A stretch of DNA of 64,000 nt from Diploptera punctata (Eukaryota > Arthropoda > Insecta > Blattodea > Blaberidae). The notes beneath the pieces are model-generated. The model ran no database searches. It was not told the origin of the DNA and saw nothing but the letters and a program-made list of their open reading frames with translations. Made by a program: the position numbers and the translations under genes. Positions 10,705-19,325 of the stretch are shown piece after piece (positions within the stretch are counted from its first letter, which is position 1; every line of letters starts with the position of its first letter). Where the stretch lies: contig JASPKZ010007537.1 in NCBI GenBank assembly GCA_030220185.1, forward strand, positions 152,501 to 216,500, given 5' to 3'.

Positions 10705-11062
10705 GTATCTCAAGATCATCATCATCAACAACAACAATTACGGATTATGCCCATGTGGTTTGTTCCGGTCTCACAGATTCTCATTCAAAAAGTTGAATCC
10801 ATCTCTATTTCGGTCTACCAACATTCCTGTCTGCTCTTGGTTTGTAATTAAATAGACTACAATTTTTGGAATCGATCATCTTTCATTCTTTGAACATGTT
10901 CTTTCCAGTTTTTTCTAGATTCTTTTATTTTATCTAAAAGTTTAAAAATATTTAGCTCATTTCTAACATCTTCACTTCTTCTTTTATCTAGAAGTTTGCA
11001 GCCAACCACGCTTCTCAGAAATCTCATTGCAGCTGCTTCTATGATCTTCTCGTATCTCAAGA
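10705..11062 (-). pseudogene. LINE reverse-transcriptase C-terminal fragment (LINE-C relative)
   Basis: Minus-strand translation gives EAAAMRFLRSVVGCKLLDK, then KNWKEHVQRMKDDRFQKL, then NVGRPK. This is the AEMRFLR...GRP pattern of the LINE-C tails at 26400 and 33735. The 3' end is a TGTTGTTGATGATGATGATC run at 10718-10738 on the plus-strand numbering. 5'-truncated. Confidence 0.65.
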
Positions 11063-11267
11063 TTTTTTATAAATTTTTATAAATAACAAATTACATAATA
11101 ATTATATTACGTCCTATTCAAAGTGCCGGAACTAAGATTTTACAATTTTACCAATAATAACATAGATCTCATATAAAATAAGCTAAAAAAAAGACAATGT
11201 GAGTGCCAAAAACTCCTAGCCCTAATAAAAAAACTGAAGACGGATTTTTAACATGATACTTTATATC

Positions 11268-11464
11268 AGGGCCGTCCAAACTAAAGCCCGCGGGCCAGAT
11301 ACGGCCCTCCATCACTTTCTATCCGATCCCTGTAACCTGTATCATTCTAATAAATTAAAATATGCTAAGGGTAGGCCTATAATATTAGTATATTAGTAAC
11401 GGTACAAGAACTTGTGAAATATGTTATAACAACATAACAAGAAAAGCAGAAAATCAATACACGC

Positions 11465-11513
<49 letters not shown>

Positions 11514-11747
11514 TAAAATTGTATGGTCATGTAAAAATGATGACAGAAGACAGATTCCCAAAAAGAATACAAGAATGGGTGCCGGTAAAAAAAAAAGAAG
11601 ACAGCCAAAAAACATGGATTGATCGTATTTTGAGCAGCATGAGAGTGAAACCGACTAAATAAATAACAGCAATAATAGGGCTTTTGGCCCGCGCCGCATT
11701 CATGTTTCTTCCATTTGGCCCGCGATACAAATAAGTTTGGTGGCTCC

Positions 11748-11748
<1 letters not shown>
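11268..11748. mobile_element. hAT-like non-autonomous element, interrupted
   Basis: The left end CAGGGCCGTCCAAACTAAAG plus CCCGCGGGCCAG and the inverse of the right end (GGAGCCACCAAACTT, CGCGGGCCA) form imperfect inverted ends. CAGGG-type ends followed by CCCGCGGGCC resemble hAT elements. The interior is displaced by an AAT run and a LINE tail (11467-11662). No target duplication could be read because the right edge runs into a TA array. Confidence 0.45.
11466..11662 (+). mobile_element. (AAT)n plus short LINE 3' tail inside the hAT-like element
   Basis: About 15 AAT units, then a translated tail reading LYGHVKMMTEDRFPKRIQEW followed by basic residues and SQKTWIDRI. This is the GHxxxM...WxDRI tail of RTE-like LINEs. 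Only the last 150 bp survive. Confidence 0.55.

Positions 11749-11751
<3 letters not shown>

Positions 11752-11797
<46 letters not shown>
11752..11797. repeat. (TA)n microsatellite
   Basis: About 22 TA units abutting the 5' breakpoint of the LINE-B fragment. It gives a spurious poly-IY translation on both strands. Confidence 0.95.
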
Positions 11798-11801
<4 letters not shown>

Positions 11802-12110
11802 ACGAAATAAAGAAATAAGGGAAATTATGGGTGTACAAGAGGAGCCGGACATCATAGACATCATAGAAACATTGCAGTGGTATGGTCATGTCAAACGAAT
11901 GCCAGAGCAAAGATTGCCAAAAATTGTTATGGAATGGATTCCAATGGAAAAGAGGAAGAGAAGAAGACCGAAGAAAACTTGGATAGAAGGGGTACAAGCA
12001 GCTATGAATATCAGAGGAATGGAGGAAGATCAATGGATGGATAGAGAGTAATGGCGTTTGGTTTCGGGAAGACGGCGGCAGCTGCCATGATACCGGATGA
12101 TGATGATGAT
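11797..12110 (+). pseudogene. LINE-B 3' fragment
   Basis: Encodes the post-RT tail RNKEIREIMGVQEEPDI ... LQWYGHVKRMPEQRLPK ... WIPMEKRKRRRPKKTW ... GRRRQLP, then a TGATACCGGATGATGATGAT tail of GAT units. Such short-repeat 3' tails are typical of RTE-like LINEs. A 6-bp deletion removes the KKR of the I-E-KKRLQWY region seen in sister copies, and an in-frame stop follows WMDRE. The 5' breakpoint is the same as in the 22258 copy. Confidence 0.8.
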
Positions 12111-12555
12111 ATATATATAAGCTAGAGGTCAATATGAGTAGTCATTCCTAGAGCTGATACAGTTAATGAGGAAGCGAGCTACTTGCCTGAAGGCATCACA
12201 ATCAATTCCAGAGGAAAGCCTGTTAGTGACGTGATCTCCTCGGGGATTCCATGTCCTTTGTGAGAAAAGGCTGGCATCCCACTATGCTGCTTCAAATAGC
12301 CAACTTACAGTATAAGTCAACATAGAAAATTCACTAAGTTTCTCAATTCAACTCACAGATTCGACGCAGTTTACACAAACAACAATATTAGCACCCAAAA
12401 CAAAGCTAAGAAGCCTGCATTCGCCGGTTTAATATAATGAATGATTGAATATTCAAAAATAATATATCATTCTGGCACTGAAATAAAACAATATTATATT
12501 AATTACATTTAAAAGTAAACTGGAATCAAGGAAAGTGAAACGAAGAAATTAAAGA
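12111..12555. other. No feature seen
   Basis: No coding frame or recognised repeat. AT-rich in the second half. Confidence 0.4.
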
Positions 12556-12852
12556 AGCCTTGGCGCAGAGCTACGGGGCTTGCGCTGGTTCGAGTCTCCA
12601 TGGGGGAAGAAATTTTCTCATGTAATTTCGGCCAGTATGGGACCGGTGCTCACCCAGCATCGTGAAGCATTTGGTAATTACAATTAGTAGCGACTCCAGC
12701 TATAACGGCTGGAGTACCCGAAATGCAGACCACATGTCACTCCTACACTGGCTAGATGATAGTCTATCTCTGTGATTAACACGTGTGGATGTGAGGCCAG
12801 TAGCCGGCTGTTAGACCAAGGACCTTCTAGGCCCGTCGAGCTTGAAAAAAAA
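12556..12852 (+). mobile_element. SINE-3 copy, head truncated
   Basis: Starts within the tRNA-like head (CTTGGCGCAGAGCTACGGGG) and keeps the B box GGTTCGAGTCTCC. The body has CAGTATGGGACCGGTGCTCA, GCGACTCCAGCTATAACGGC and GTGAGGCCAGTAGCCGGCTG, then ends in an A run. Better heads are at 41267. The family is also the source of the 65-bp satellite at 19371. Confidence 0.8.
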
Positions 12853-12888
12853 ATAATTACATCTTCACATAATACAATATTTTATTCT

Positions 12889-12893
<5 letters not shown>

Positions 12894-12927
<34 letters not shown>
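12894..12927. repeat. (TA)n microsatellite
   Basis: About 17 TA units directly upstream of a SINE-1 head. The neighbouring ATTCTATCATATATA phrase is repeated before the next SINE-1. Confidence 0.9.
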
Positions 12928-12928
<1 letters not shown>

Positions 12929-12929
<1 letters not shown>

Positions 12930-13077
12930 CACCGCTGTGGTCTCGAGGTAGCGTGCTGCCTTGTCACGCAGCTGGCCCGGGTTCGATCCCTGGTCGGGGC
13001 AGTTTTTTGGGTGAGGTTTTTATCGGGGTTTTTCCTCACCTGTAAGACAAATGTCAGGAAACCTTAAGGCCCAAACG
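12929..13077 (+). mobile_element. SINE-1 copy, 3' truncated
   Basis: Head and first part of the body only, up to GGCCCAAACGG. It is followed by ATTCTATTCTATCATATATA and a second SINE-1 head, so the segment 12885-13083 looks tandemly duplicated onto 13090-13268. Confidence 0.8.
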
Positions 13078-13301
13078 GACATATTTATTCTATTCTATCA
13101 TATATATTCCACCGCTGTGGTCTCGAGGTAGCGTGCTGCCTTGTCACGCAGCTGGCCCGGGTTCGATCCCCGGTCGGGGCAGTTTTTTTTTTTTTTGGGG
13201 TGAGGTTTTTATCGGGGTTTTTCCTCACCTGTAAGACAAATGTCAGGAAACCTTAAGGCCCAAACGGTCCTCGAAATCATATGACCATCATCATCATCCT
13301 T

Positions 13302-13619
13302 GGGGGCACGCCGTAGCGTAGTGGTTAAGGCACTGAGCTACAAGCCGGAGGGTCGAGGTTCAAGTCCCGTTGGGGTCAGGATTTTTAAACTGACCCAAAC
13401 CCACTGGCGGCACTATGGCCCTGGGGTCGACTCAGCCTCTAACGGAAATGAGTACCAGACGCTTGTTCTGGGGGTAAAGGCGGCCGTCACGCAGGGCTGA
13501 CAACCCGGCTGACATAAAGTGCCGATTGTCTAGTAAAAGTGGGAGCCTTAACCTCCTACTACCCCAAGGGCCTCCGGGTCTGTTGTGGGATCACTTTACT
13601 TTTACTTTACTTTACTTTA
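13302..13619 (+). mobile_element. SINE-2 (second tRNA-derived SINE family)
   Basis: The tRNA-like head has the A box GTAGCGTAGTGGTTAAGG and B box-like GAGGTTCAAGTCCCG. The body includes TGACCCAAACC, CACTATGGCCCTGGGGTCGA and GCGGCCGTCACGCAGGGCTG, then the 3' end GGGATCACTTTACTTTTAC and an (ACTTT)n tail. It is inserted in the GAT-rich part of a SINE-1. Another copy is at 29022, and the right window edge starts one on the minus strand. Confidence 0.85.
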
Positions 13620-13651
13620 TCATCATCATCCTTATCATTATCATCATCATC

Positions 13652-13837
13652 ATTATTCACCGGTTAGTCTATCAGCCGGCTACTGGCCTCACATCCACAC
13701 GTGTTAATCACAGAGTTAGACTATCATCTAGCCAGTGTAGGAGTGACATGTGGTCTGCATTTCGGGTACTCCAGCCGTTATAGCTGGAGTCGCTACTTAT
13801 TGTAATTACCCAAATGCTTCACGATGCTGGGGAAGCT
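13652..13837 (-). mobile_element. SINE-3 copy (3' half)
   Basis: Minus-strand SINE-3 from GTTAGTCTATCAGCCGGCTA through CACACGTGTTAATCACAG, CTAGCCAGTGTAGGAGTGAC and CAGCCGTTATAGCTGGAGTC to CACGATGCTGGG. The tRNA-like head is absent. It sits inside SINE-1, replacing about 14 bp of it. Confidence 0.75.
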
Positions 13838-13852
13838 ACCACACCTACACGC

Positions 13853-14442
13853 GCGGACATAAGCTCTTCATACATCCCTATCTTCAGTTAATGCTTTCCA
13901 ATCATCCCCTGTATAATCTACTTCCCTCATATCATAGTTAATGTTATTCTCCCACCTCATTCTTGGTCTACCAACTGGACGTTTTCCCTCTGGTATTCCT
14001 ACAAGAAACTTCCATGCACGAATTTCATTCCCCATTCGTGCCACATGTCCTGCCATAGCAGTCTACGAGACTTAACTGTTCTTATTATATCTGGCTTCCT
14101 ATAAAGATCATGTAGTTCACTGTTATGTAGTCTTCTCCATTCACCTGTCTGCTCATCTCTCTTTGGTCCAAATATTTTCGTAAGAACTTTATTCTCAAAT
14201 ATTCGTAATTTCCTTTCCTCCCTTAAAGTAAGAGTGCATGTTTCGCAAACATATAATATAACTGGTAGAATAGTAGTTTTATATATTTTCAGTTTAACGT
14301 TTTTTGAAAGGAGTTGGGACATCTAGAGCCTCTGTAATGCATAATACCACGCATTTCCAGAATTAAGCCTATGTTTAATTTCTTTGTGCATCTTATTCCT
14401 ATTTGTGATTATTGTTCCTAGGTATTTGAATTCAGCCACTTC
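13853..14442 (-). pseudogene. LINE-A 3' region
   Basis: Minus-strand pieces encode LSKNVKLKIYKTTILPVILY, ETCTLTLREERKLRIFENKV, FGPKRDEQTGEWRRLHN and KFLVGIPEGKRPVGRPRMRW. This is the thumb/tail of an RTE-like LINE reverse transcriptase. Two overlapping frames (13868-14056 and 13999-14322) show at least one frameshift, near 14050. The upstream RT fingers and palm are missing. Confidence 0.8.
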
Positions 14443-14640
14443 CTATTCTATATTTAAAATATCAAACAAATTATATCTTGTGCGCGTATCTTACGGGTAG
14501 GTCTATGATTAAAAATAAATACATATATTTTAGCCACTTTCCTCTCATCATCCGTCGCTCACTTGTTTATTCCCCTGTTATAATAATCAGATATATTCAG
14601 GGAGAACTAGCTATTACAGGCATACATGCATACTTTTTTG

Positions 14641-15216
14641 TGACTATTTAACTCATGCCCCAAATGATACTCAATGACCAATCACGTTTCAATGAATTTT
14701 GTTTTACAACCAATGACAGTCGTGTTTCACCTCGCTCTTTATCGATTTGTCTTTATCAGCTCCTGTTTTTGTGGTGAAGAAAACTCCTGCTTTTTAATAT
14801 TCTGAACAGCTCAGAGCATTATATATCTCCAACAAATACATTAAATATAGCAAATATTGAACAGATTCCGTGATTTACCGAGTTGTTTACTAAAAAAATA
14901 AATGAATAACTTATAATGCTGGTTATAATATACAGTTTGATGTGTTTTTCACTATTTCTCCACTAGGGTGCACTCTTACAATATTGCGATCCTATTTGGA
15001 AATAAATAATATGATCAAGTTGCAGTTAATATACTAACCTCACCATTTTTATTTGATTTCAAACATGGCCGTTTACATTAAATAGGCCCTATATAAATAT
15101 TTTAAAATAGCGGTAACTATATTTAAATAAAAATTTTTGAGTAAACAGTTTAATTTTATTCGTTAAATAGTCCCCGTGAATTTATCTAGAGGATTTGGAA
15201 ATCAAAATTATTGCAA
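14641..15216 (+). mobile_element. Crypton-like non-autonomous element, copy b (diverged)
   Basis: Starts TGACTATTTAACTCATGCCC and shares CAATGACCAATCACGTTTCA, ATACAGTTTGATGTG and GTTAAATAGTCC with the other copies. The interior is rearranged, and the 3' hairpin is only half present (GTGAATTTATCTAGAGGATTTG), so the right end is truncated. Confidence 0.6.
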
Positions 15217-16584
15217 CAAATGACAAGTTCAAACAATAAAACACCAATCGTGGCGAAGGTGGCATTTATAACGGACATAGCGGCGCATGAAATACGGCAG
15301 CGGTGGCTTTTAACAACAAAACTTTAGGTTTAGTGACAATAAGGTTTGTTTTACTTTGATATTAATCTGTCCATTTGGTTTGAATCGCTCTTTGTAAAAG
15401 CCGCCTTGGTACGTTCCTGCAGTAAAAAGAGTTGCCGATGCGTTAATAAAGGATACTAACCCTTGTAATATACCGACTGGATACGCGAATAAATACATTT
15501 TTAGCCGCGAATACAGGCACTGTGTCGCAATTTTTTAACCCGCGAATAATGAAAACGCGAATATGGGAACCTCGAATAAGGAGCTTTTACTGTACCGAAG
15601 AACGCAGGTAGAAACGAGAAAAATTAATTTCAACTCTTATTAAATTATTCAACGAGATGACAGAACAGAAACAAGAGTCCTTATTAATTTAATACGTGAC
15701 AAATAACACGTGTTTAGAACGTGACAGAAAGGCGACCACCTCGTTTAATCCAACCGCAATCCAACTAATAAAAAATGCATGACATCACAATTGTTACAAA
15801 TTAGTGAAACGGCCATGAGAATAAATATTTTTTGGTCGATGTGACTAATTTCTTATACTTACCAATATTGTTGTTACTGGAAGTAAGTCAACGTTCCCAC
15901 ATCTAACCTGATTGCTATGCAAACAAAAGAAATCGCAATGCTGATATGGACTCAAAAAGCACACGTTCGGTAAGTAAAATAAAACATTTCTTGAATGTTT
16001 TGTACACTAACTCGTACCTTTCTTTTGACTTTTCCGGAATTAATGCAGAACATCCCACTCTCCAGGCTTCATCAATTTCTCTATCATAATACAATTATGA
16101 AACATTCTAATCACGGTACTACATATAAAAATGTCTCCACAGCCAACAATCCTTGCTTATAATAAAACAAATGAAAAGCTACATAGCAACGATCGCCAAA
16201 TTTTCTTTCTCATAGAAGTCATTTACATCCAACCAATATTTTAATTCATTTATTACTATATTTAATAACAATTAGTCACATCAACCAAAAATAGTAAGCA
16301 ATACACATGAGGTGAGCACGAAACAGATCTCGAAAATTAAAAAAACTCGGCGCAAGCGCCTCGTTTATTTCAAACTTTTTCTCGATCAGTACAAGTGCTT
16401 ACCTCACTTCTATCGCAATATACTATTAGACAAAAGAGATTCATTTCAAAAGCTTCTGCACTTTTCGATCCTCTTGATTTCCATGTAGATATACTTTTTA
16501 CTTGTAAGTTTTCTATCCATATAGGAACACACGCAGATAAATACAATCACACACACCAGTAATTTGCTGTAATACGGATAATTC
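15217..16584. other. Mostly unassigned; possible pogo-like end at about 15485-15597
   Basis: Near 15500 the sequence ACGCGAATATGGGAACCTCG followed by AATAAGGAGCTTTTACTGTA reads, inversely, like a TACAGTAAAAGCTCC end as found on pogo/Tigger elements. No inverse partner with confidence was found. A 62-codon minus frame at 15310-15498 shows nothing recognisable. The rest (15600-16584) is AT-rich without a feature. Confidence 0.35.
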
Positions 16585-17215
16585 TATCTATCTTCGGGGT
16601 TTTACAGCTGCTGCCATCTTCCCGTGCCAAACCATCAAAGCCTACGATCTTAGGCATCTTCAACGTTTAGCCCTCTTTCTTGCATTACTATCCTCATGTT
16701 TTCCTTCCATGTTAACTTTGGTCTCCCTTTTTTCTTCTTTCAGCTCGGTTGCCATTGATATAGTAGTTTCGGCCATCGCTCATCTTCCATTCTTAAAATA
16801 TGTCCTAACCATTTTAATTCATTCTCCTCAATTCTTTCAATTGTGCTTTCTTCTGCTTCTATTATGTTTCTAATTTCCTCATTTGTAATATGTTCTAATT
16901 TTTACTTTCTGGCACTTCTGCGTAAATAATCCATTTCTAGAGCTATTAGTCTATTCTTGTAGTACTTATTGACTGTCCATACCTCACTTCCATACATTGC
17001 AACAGATTCCACCAATGTTTTACCAATATATTTTTTGTGTATTTCCAAATATGCTTATCCCACCATATGGGATTTAACGATGATATTATTTTGCTACTCA
17101 ATTCAATTCTATGCTTTATGTCTTTGCCTATACCTTCTATGTGATCCTTAATTGTTTCCAAATATTTGGTTCTTTCACTTGCTTCCTTTGACGGACAATT
17201 CATTTTCAGAAAATT
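16585..17215 (-). pseudogene. LINE fragment, RT C-terminal region (LINE-J)
   Basis: On the minus strand, frames give MNCPSKEASERTKYLETIKD, then the broken relatives of a YGxE...AE RT tail, MRKLET and NGNRAERRKRE. The pattern (tyrosine/glutamate-rich thumb then basic tail) matches RTE-like LINEs. Stops interrupt every frame. No conserved YADD is included. Confidence 0.5.
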
Positions 17216-17484
17216 AACATAACCCAGATTGGGAATCAAACCCGCTATATTCACAGAAATATCTAGTTAACGTCAGTAGGACTATTTCAGCTTATTCTTT
17301 ACAATTCAAAAAGCAAAATCCAATCAATGTAAAATAAATTATATTAACCCAATTGAACTATGCGTAAGTTGAAAATCATTGTTGTGCATTTCGCTGATTT
17401 GAATGGAAATAGAACAAATATTTTATTAGTAGGGGCTTCCTGTGATTTCATGCATTTTAATATGTTTATATTACATTAGCCCAT

Positions 17485-17511
17485 ATATATATATATATTA
17501 TATATATATTG
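17485..17511. repeat. (TA)n microsatellite
   Basis: Two short TA runs in head-to-head phase (TATATATATTATATATATA). Confidence 0.85.
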
Positions 17512-17561
17512 TGAGGAAATAGAAACAACTTTTCTCTGGCAGCCTTATGAGTGCCTTCAAT

Positions 17562-17730
17562 GTGAATTTCGGGGACAGTTGGGCCCTCCTAAACTTCCTG
17601 ACATTTGTCTTACAGGTAGGAAAAACCCCGCAAAACCTCACCCAGGAGCCTGTCTCGACCGGGAATCGAACCCGGGCCCGCTGCGTGACAAGGTATCACA
17701 CTACCTTGAGACCACAGCGCAGAGGTGGAC
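17562..17730 (-). mobile_element. SINE-1 copy, 3' truncated
   Basis: Minus-strand head (from GTCCACCTCTGCGCTGTGGT) and half of the body to TTGGGCCC. The TA run that follows at 17735-17771 is on the head side. Confidence 0.8.
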
Positions 17731-17734
17731 CATA

Positions 17735-17771
<37 letters not shown>
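17735..17771. repeat. (TA)n microsatellite
   Basis: About 18 TA units immediately 5' of the SINE-1 head. Confidence 0.95.
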
Positions 17772-17773
<2 letters not shown>

Positions 17774-17976
17774 CAATCATTTTAATATGAAAATGTGATT
17801 TTTTTCCCTGCTTACAGATAGACTAAGCACATAAATAACCTTGAACTACGCACTGAAGTGTACCAAACCTAAGTGTCAGGGTGCGGGGATAATATAAAGA
17901 TATTAAAAATATTAATTTAGGCCTATCATGTTTAAAATACTTTGCAATGAACTGACGGATTTATTTTTACAAAGAT

Positions 17977-18690
17977 CATCATCATCATCATCATCCGGTA
18001 TCATGGCAGCTGCCGCCGTCTTCCGGAAACCAAGCGCCATTCCTCTCTATCCATCCATTGATCTTCCTCCATTCCTCTGATATTCATAGCTGCTTGTACC
18101 CCTTCTATCCAAGTTTTCTTCGGCCTTCCTCTCTTCCTCCTTTCCATTGGGATCCATTCCATAACATTTTTGGCAATCTTTGCTCTGGCATTCGTTTGAC
18201 ATGACCATACCACTGCAATCTTTTCTTTCCTATGATGTCTATGATGTCCGGCTCCTCTTGTACACCCATAATTTCCCTTATTTCTTTATTTCGTATTCTA
18301 TCCATTCTAGATTTTCCAGCTGATCTTCTTAACCCTTAAATTCGTAATGTATCATTTTAGATACATCAGTTGGTTTAGTTAATTTAATATTTTAAATAAA
18401 TAAATAAATAAAAGGAACAAAAAATAAACCACTTAAATGTGTATCTAATTATACAATATACAATAACAGTTAAACAAGATTCCGTTTTCACTGCGGTCCG
18501 CCACATTCAATAAGTTATCTAACAGAAGAAATTTTTGTTTTGCGAATTTAAGGGTTAAAACGTCAATTTCTGTACTTAAAATTCTTTTCATTTCCGTGGT
18601 AAGAATTTGCCAGACTTCAGCACCATATGTTAAAATGCTCTGAATTATGGTTTGATTACAAATATATATTCATTAAATTCCAATTCAAAA
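17977..18690 (-). pseudogene. LINE-B 3' region split by a piggyBac-type MITE
   Basis: The GAT-unit tail is at 17977-17998. Minus-strand translation recovers GRRRQLP, WIPMERRKRGRPKKTW, KRLQWYGHVKRMPEQRLPK and RIRNKEIREIMGVQEEPDI. Beyond the MITE (18333-18554) it continues as ILTYGAEVWQILTTEMKRIL and DVLRRSAGKSRMDRI. Joined across the MITE, the sequence is continuous with the 27715 copy, so the LINE was in place first. Confidence 0.85.
18329..18558. mobile_element. piggyBac-type MITE with exact TTAA duplication
   Basis: Ends TTAACCCTTAAATTCG and GCGAATTTAAGGGTTAA; TTAA sits at 18329-18332 and 18555-18558. The homologous LINE-B site at about 27735 has one TTAA (TGTTTTAAGAAGATC), so insertion duplicated exactly TTAA. 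The interior has a (TAAA)n stretch and the family core ACTGCGGTCCGCCACATTC. Confidence 0.9.
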
Positions 18691-19325
18691 TTGGCACATT
18701 CAAGTCATTTTAAAGTTCTGAACCCAACAGAAATGTCTGACCAGAAAGTATAATTTTAGTAGATACGTGAAAATTTATCTGAACATGTTTAGATCAATTG
18801 TTCAATTGTTTTATCCAGAATACTTACTTACTTCATTTTGGATATGCTTAAGAAGAATTAATGATCATCTCTCCAATTTGTTTAAATTCCTATTTTTTTA
18901 TAAATATAAATAAATATTACTGTTTATAGCGTAAATACTTTGTTTTCGTTGGGTGCACCATTAACTGTATGGCGCGATTGGCATAGAAGGTTCTTAATAA
19001 TAAAGGAGAAATGCGCACAGACTGTGCAGATATTGCATGTGAAGTGCTTAATTGTCTTTGCTATAAGCACTGATTGATTTAAGTCGTTTTTTACAATTCA
19101 GAATATGGTACTTTTCACATTTTTGTGAACACAAAACACATATACACATGTCGTTAGGTTCATGAAATGTCTTGTTGCAGCATATCTTGTGATGGAAGCC
19201 ATGGACTGCCAGCCTGGTAGTGATATGACGCATTTCACAGTTCGATTCTGTCCATCGTCTGTCTTGCATCGCACAGGTCGCATAGAATGATGATGGTATG
19301 TCCTTCTTCTTCTCTTGCACTTAAT
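18691..19325. other. No supported gene; Cys-rich frame noted
   Basis: A minus frame at 19048-19320 (90 codons) is rich in Cys and His (ATCAMQDRRWTESNCEMRH ... CICVLCSQKCEKYHILNC) and could be a zinc-binding tail of a transposase. It matches no family I can name and has no partner domain. The rest is AT-rich. Confidence 0.3.

Larger units (their letters stand above)
13109..13854 (+). mobile_element. SINE-1 copy split by SINE-2 and SINE-3
   Basis: The head starts at 13109, with a run of about 14 T after GGGGCAG. The body is cut at CATCATCATCCTT (13300) by SINE-2, resumes at 13620 (CATCATCATCCTTATC ... ATTCACCGG), is cut again at 13652 by SINE-3, and resumes at 13838 (GAAGCTACCACACCTACAC). The order of pieces follows intact copies such as 30461. 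Confidence 0.75.

Noticed and set aside
11527..12132. 201-codon minus frame with His/Pro start and a Tyr-Ile run
   Set aside because: Antisense of LINE-B plus a TA array; no start context or homologous motif.
19048..19320. Cys/His-rich minus frame as a zinc-finger gene
   Set aside because: Spacing of Cys and His fits no finger I can define and there is no adjoining exon or domain.
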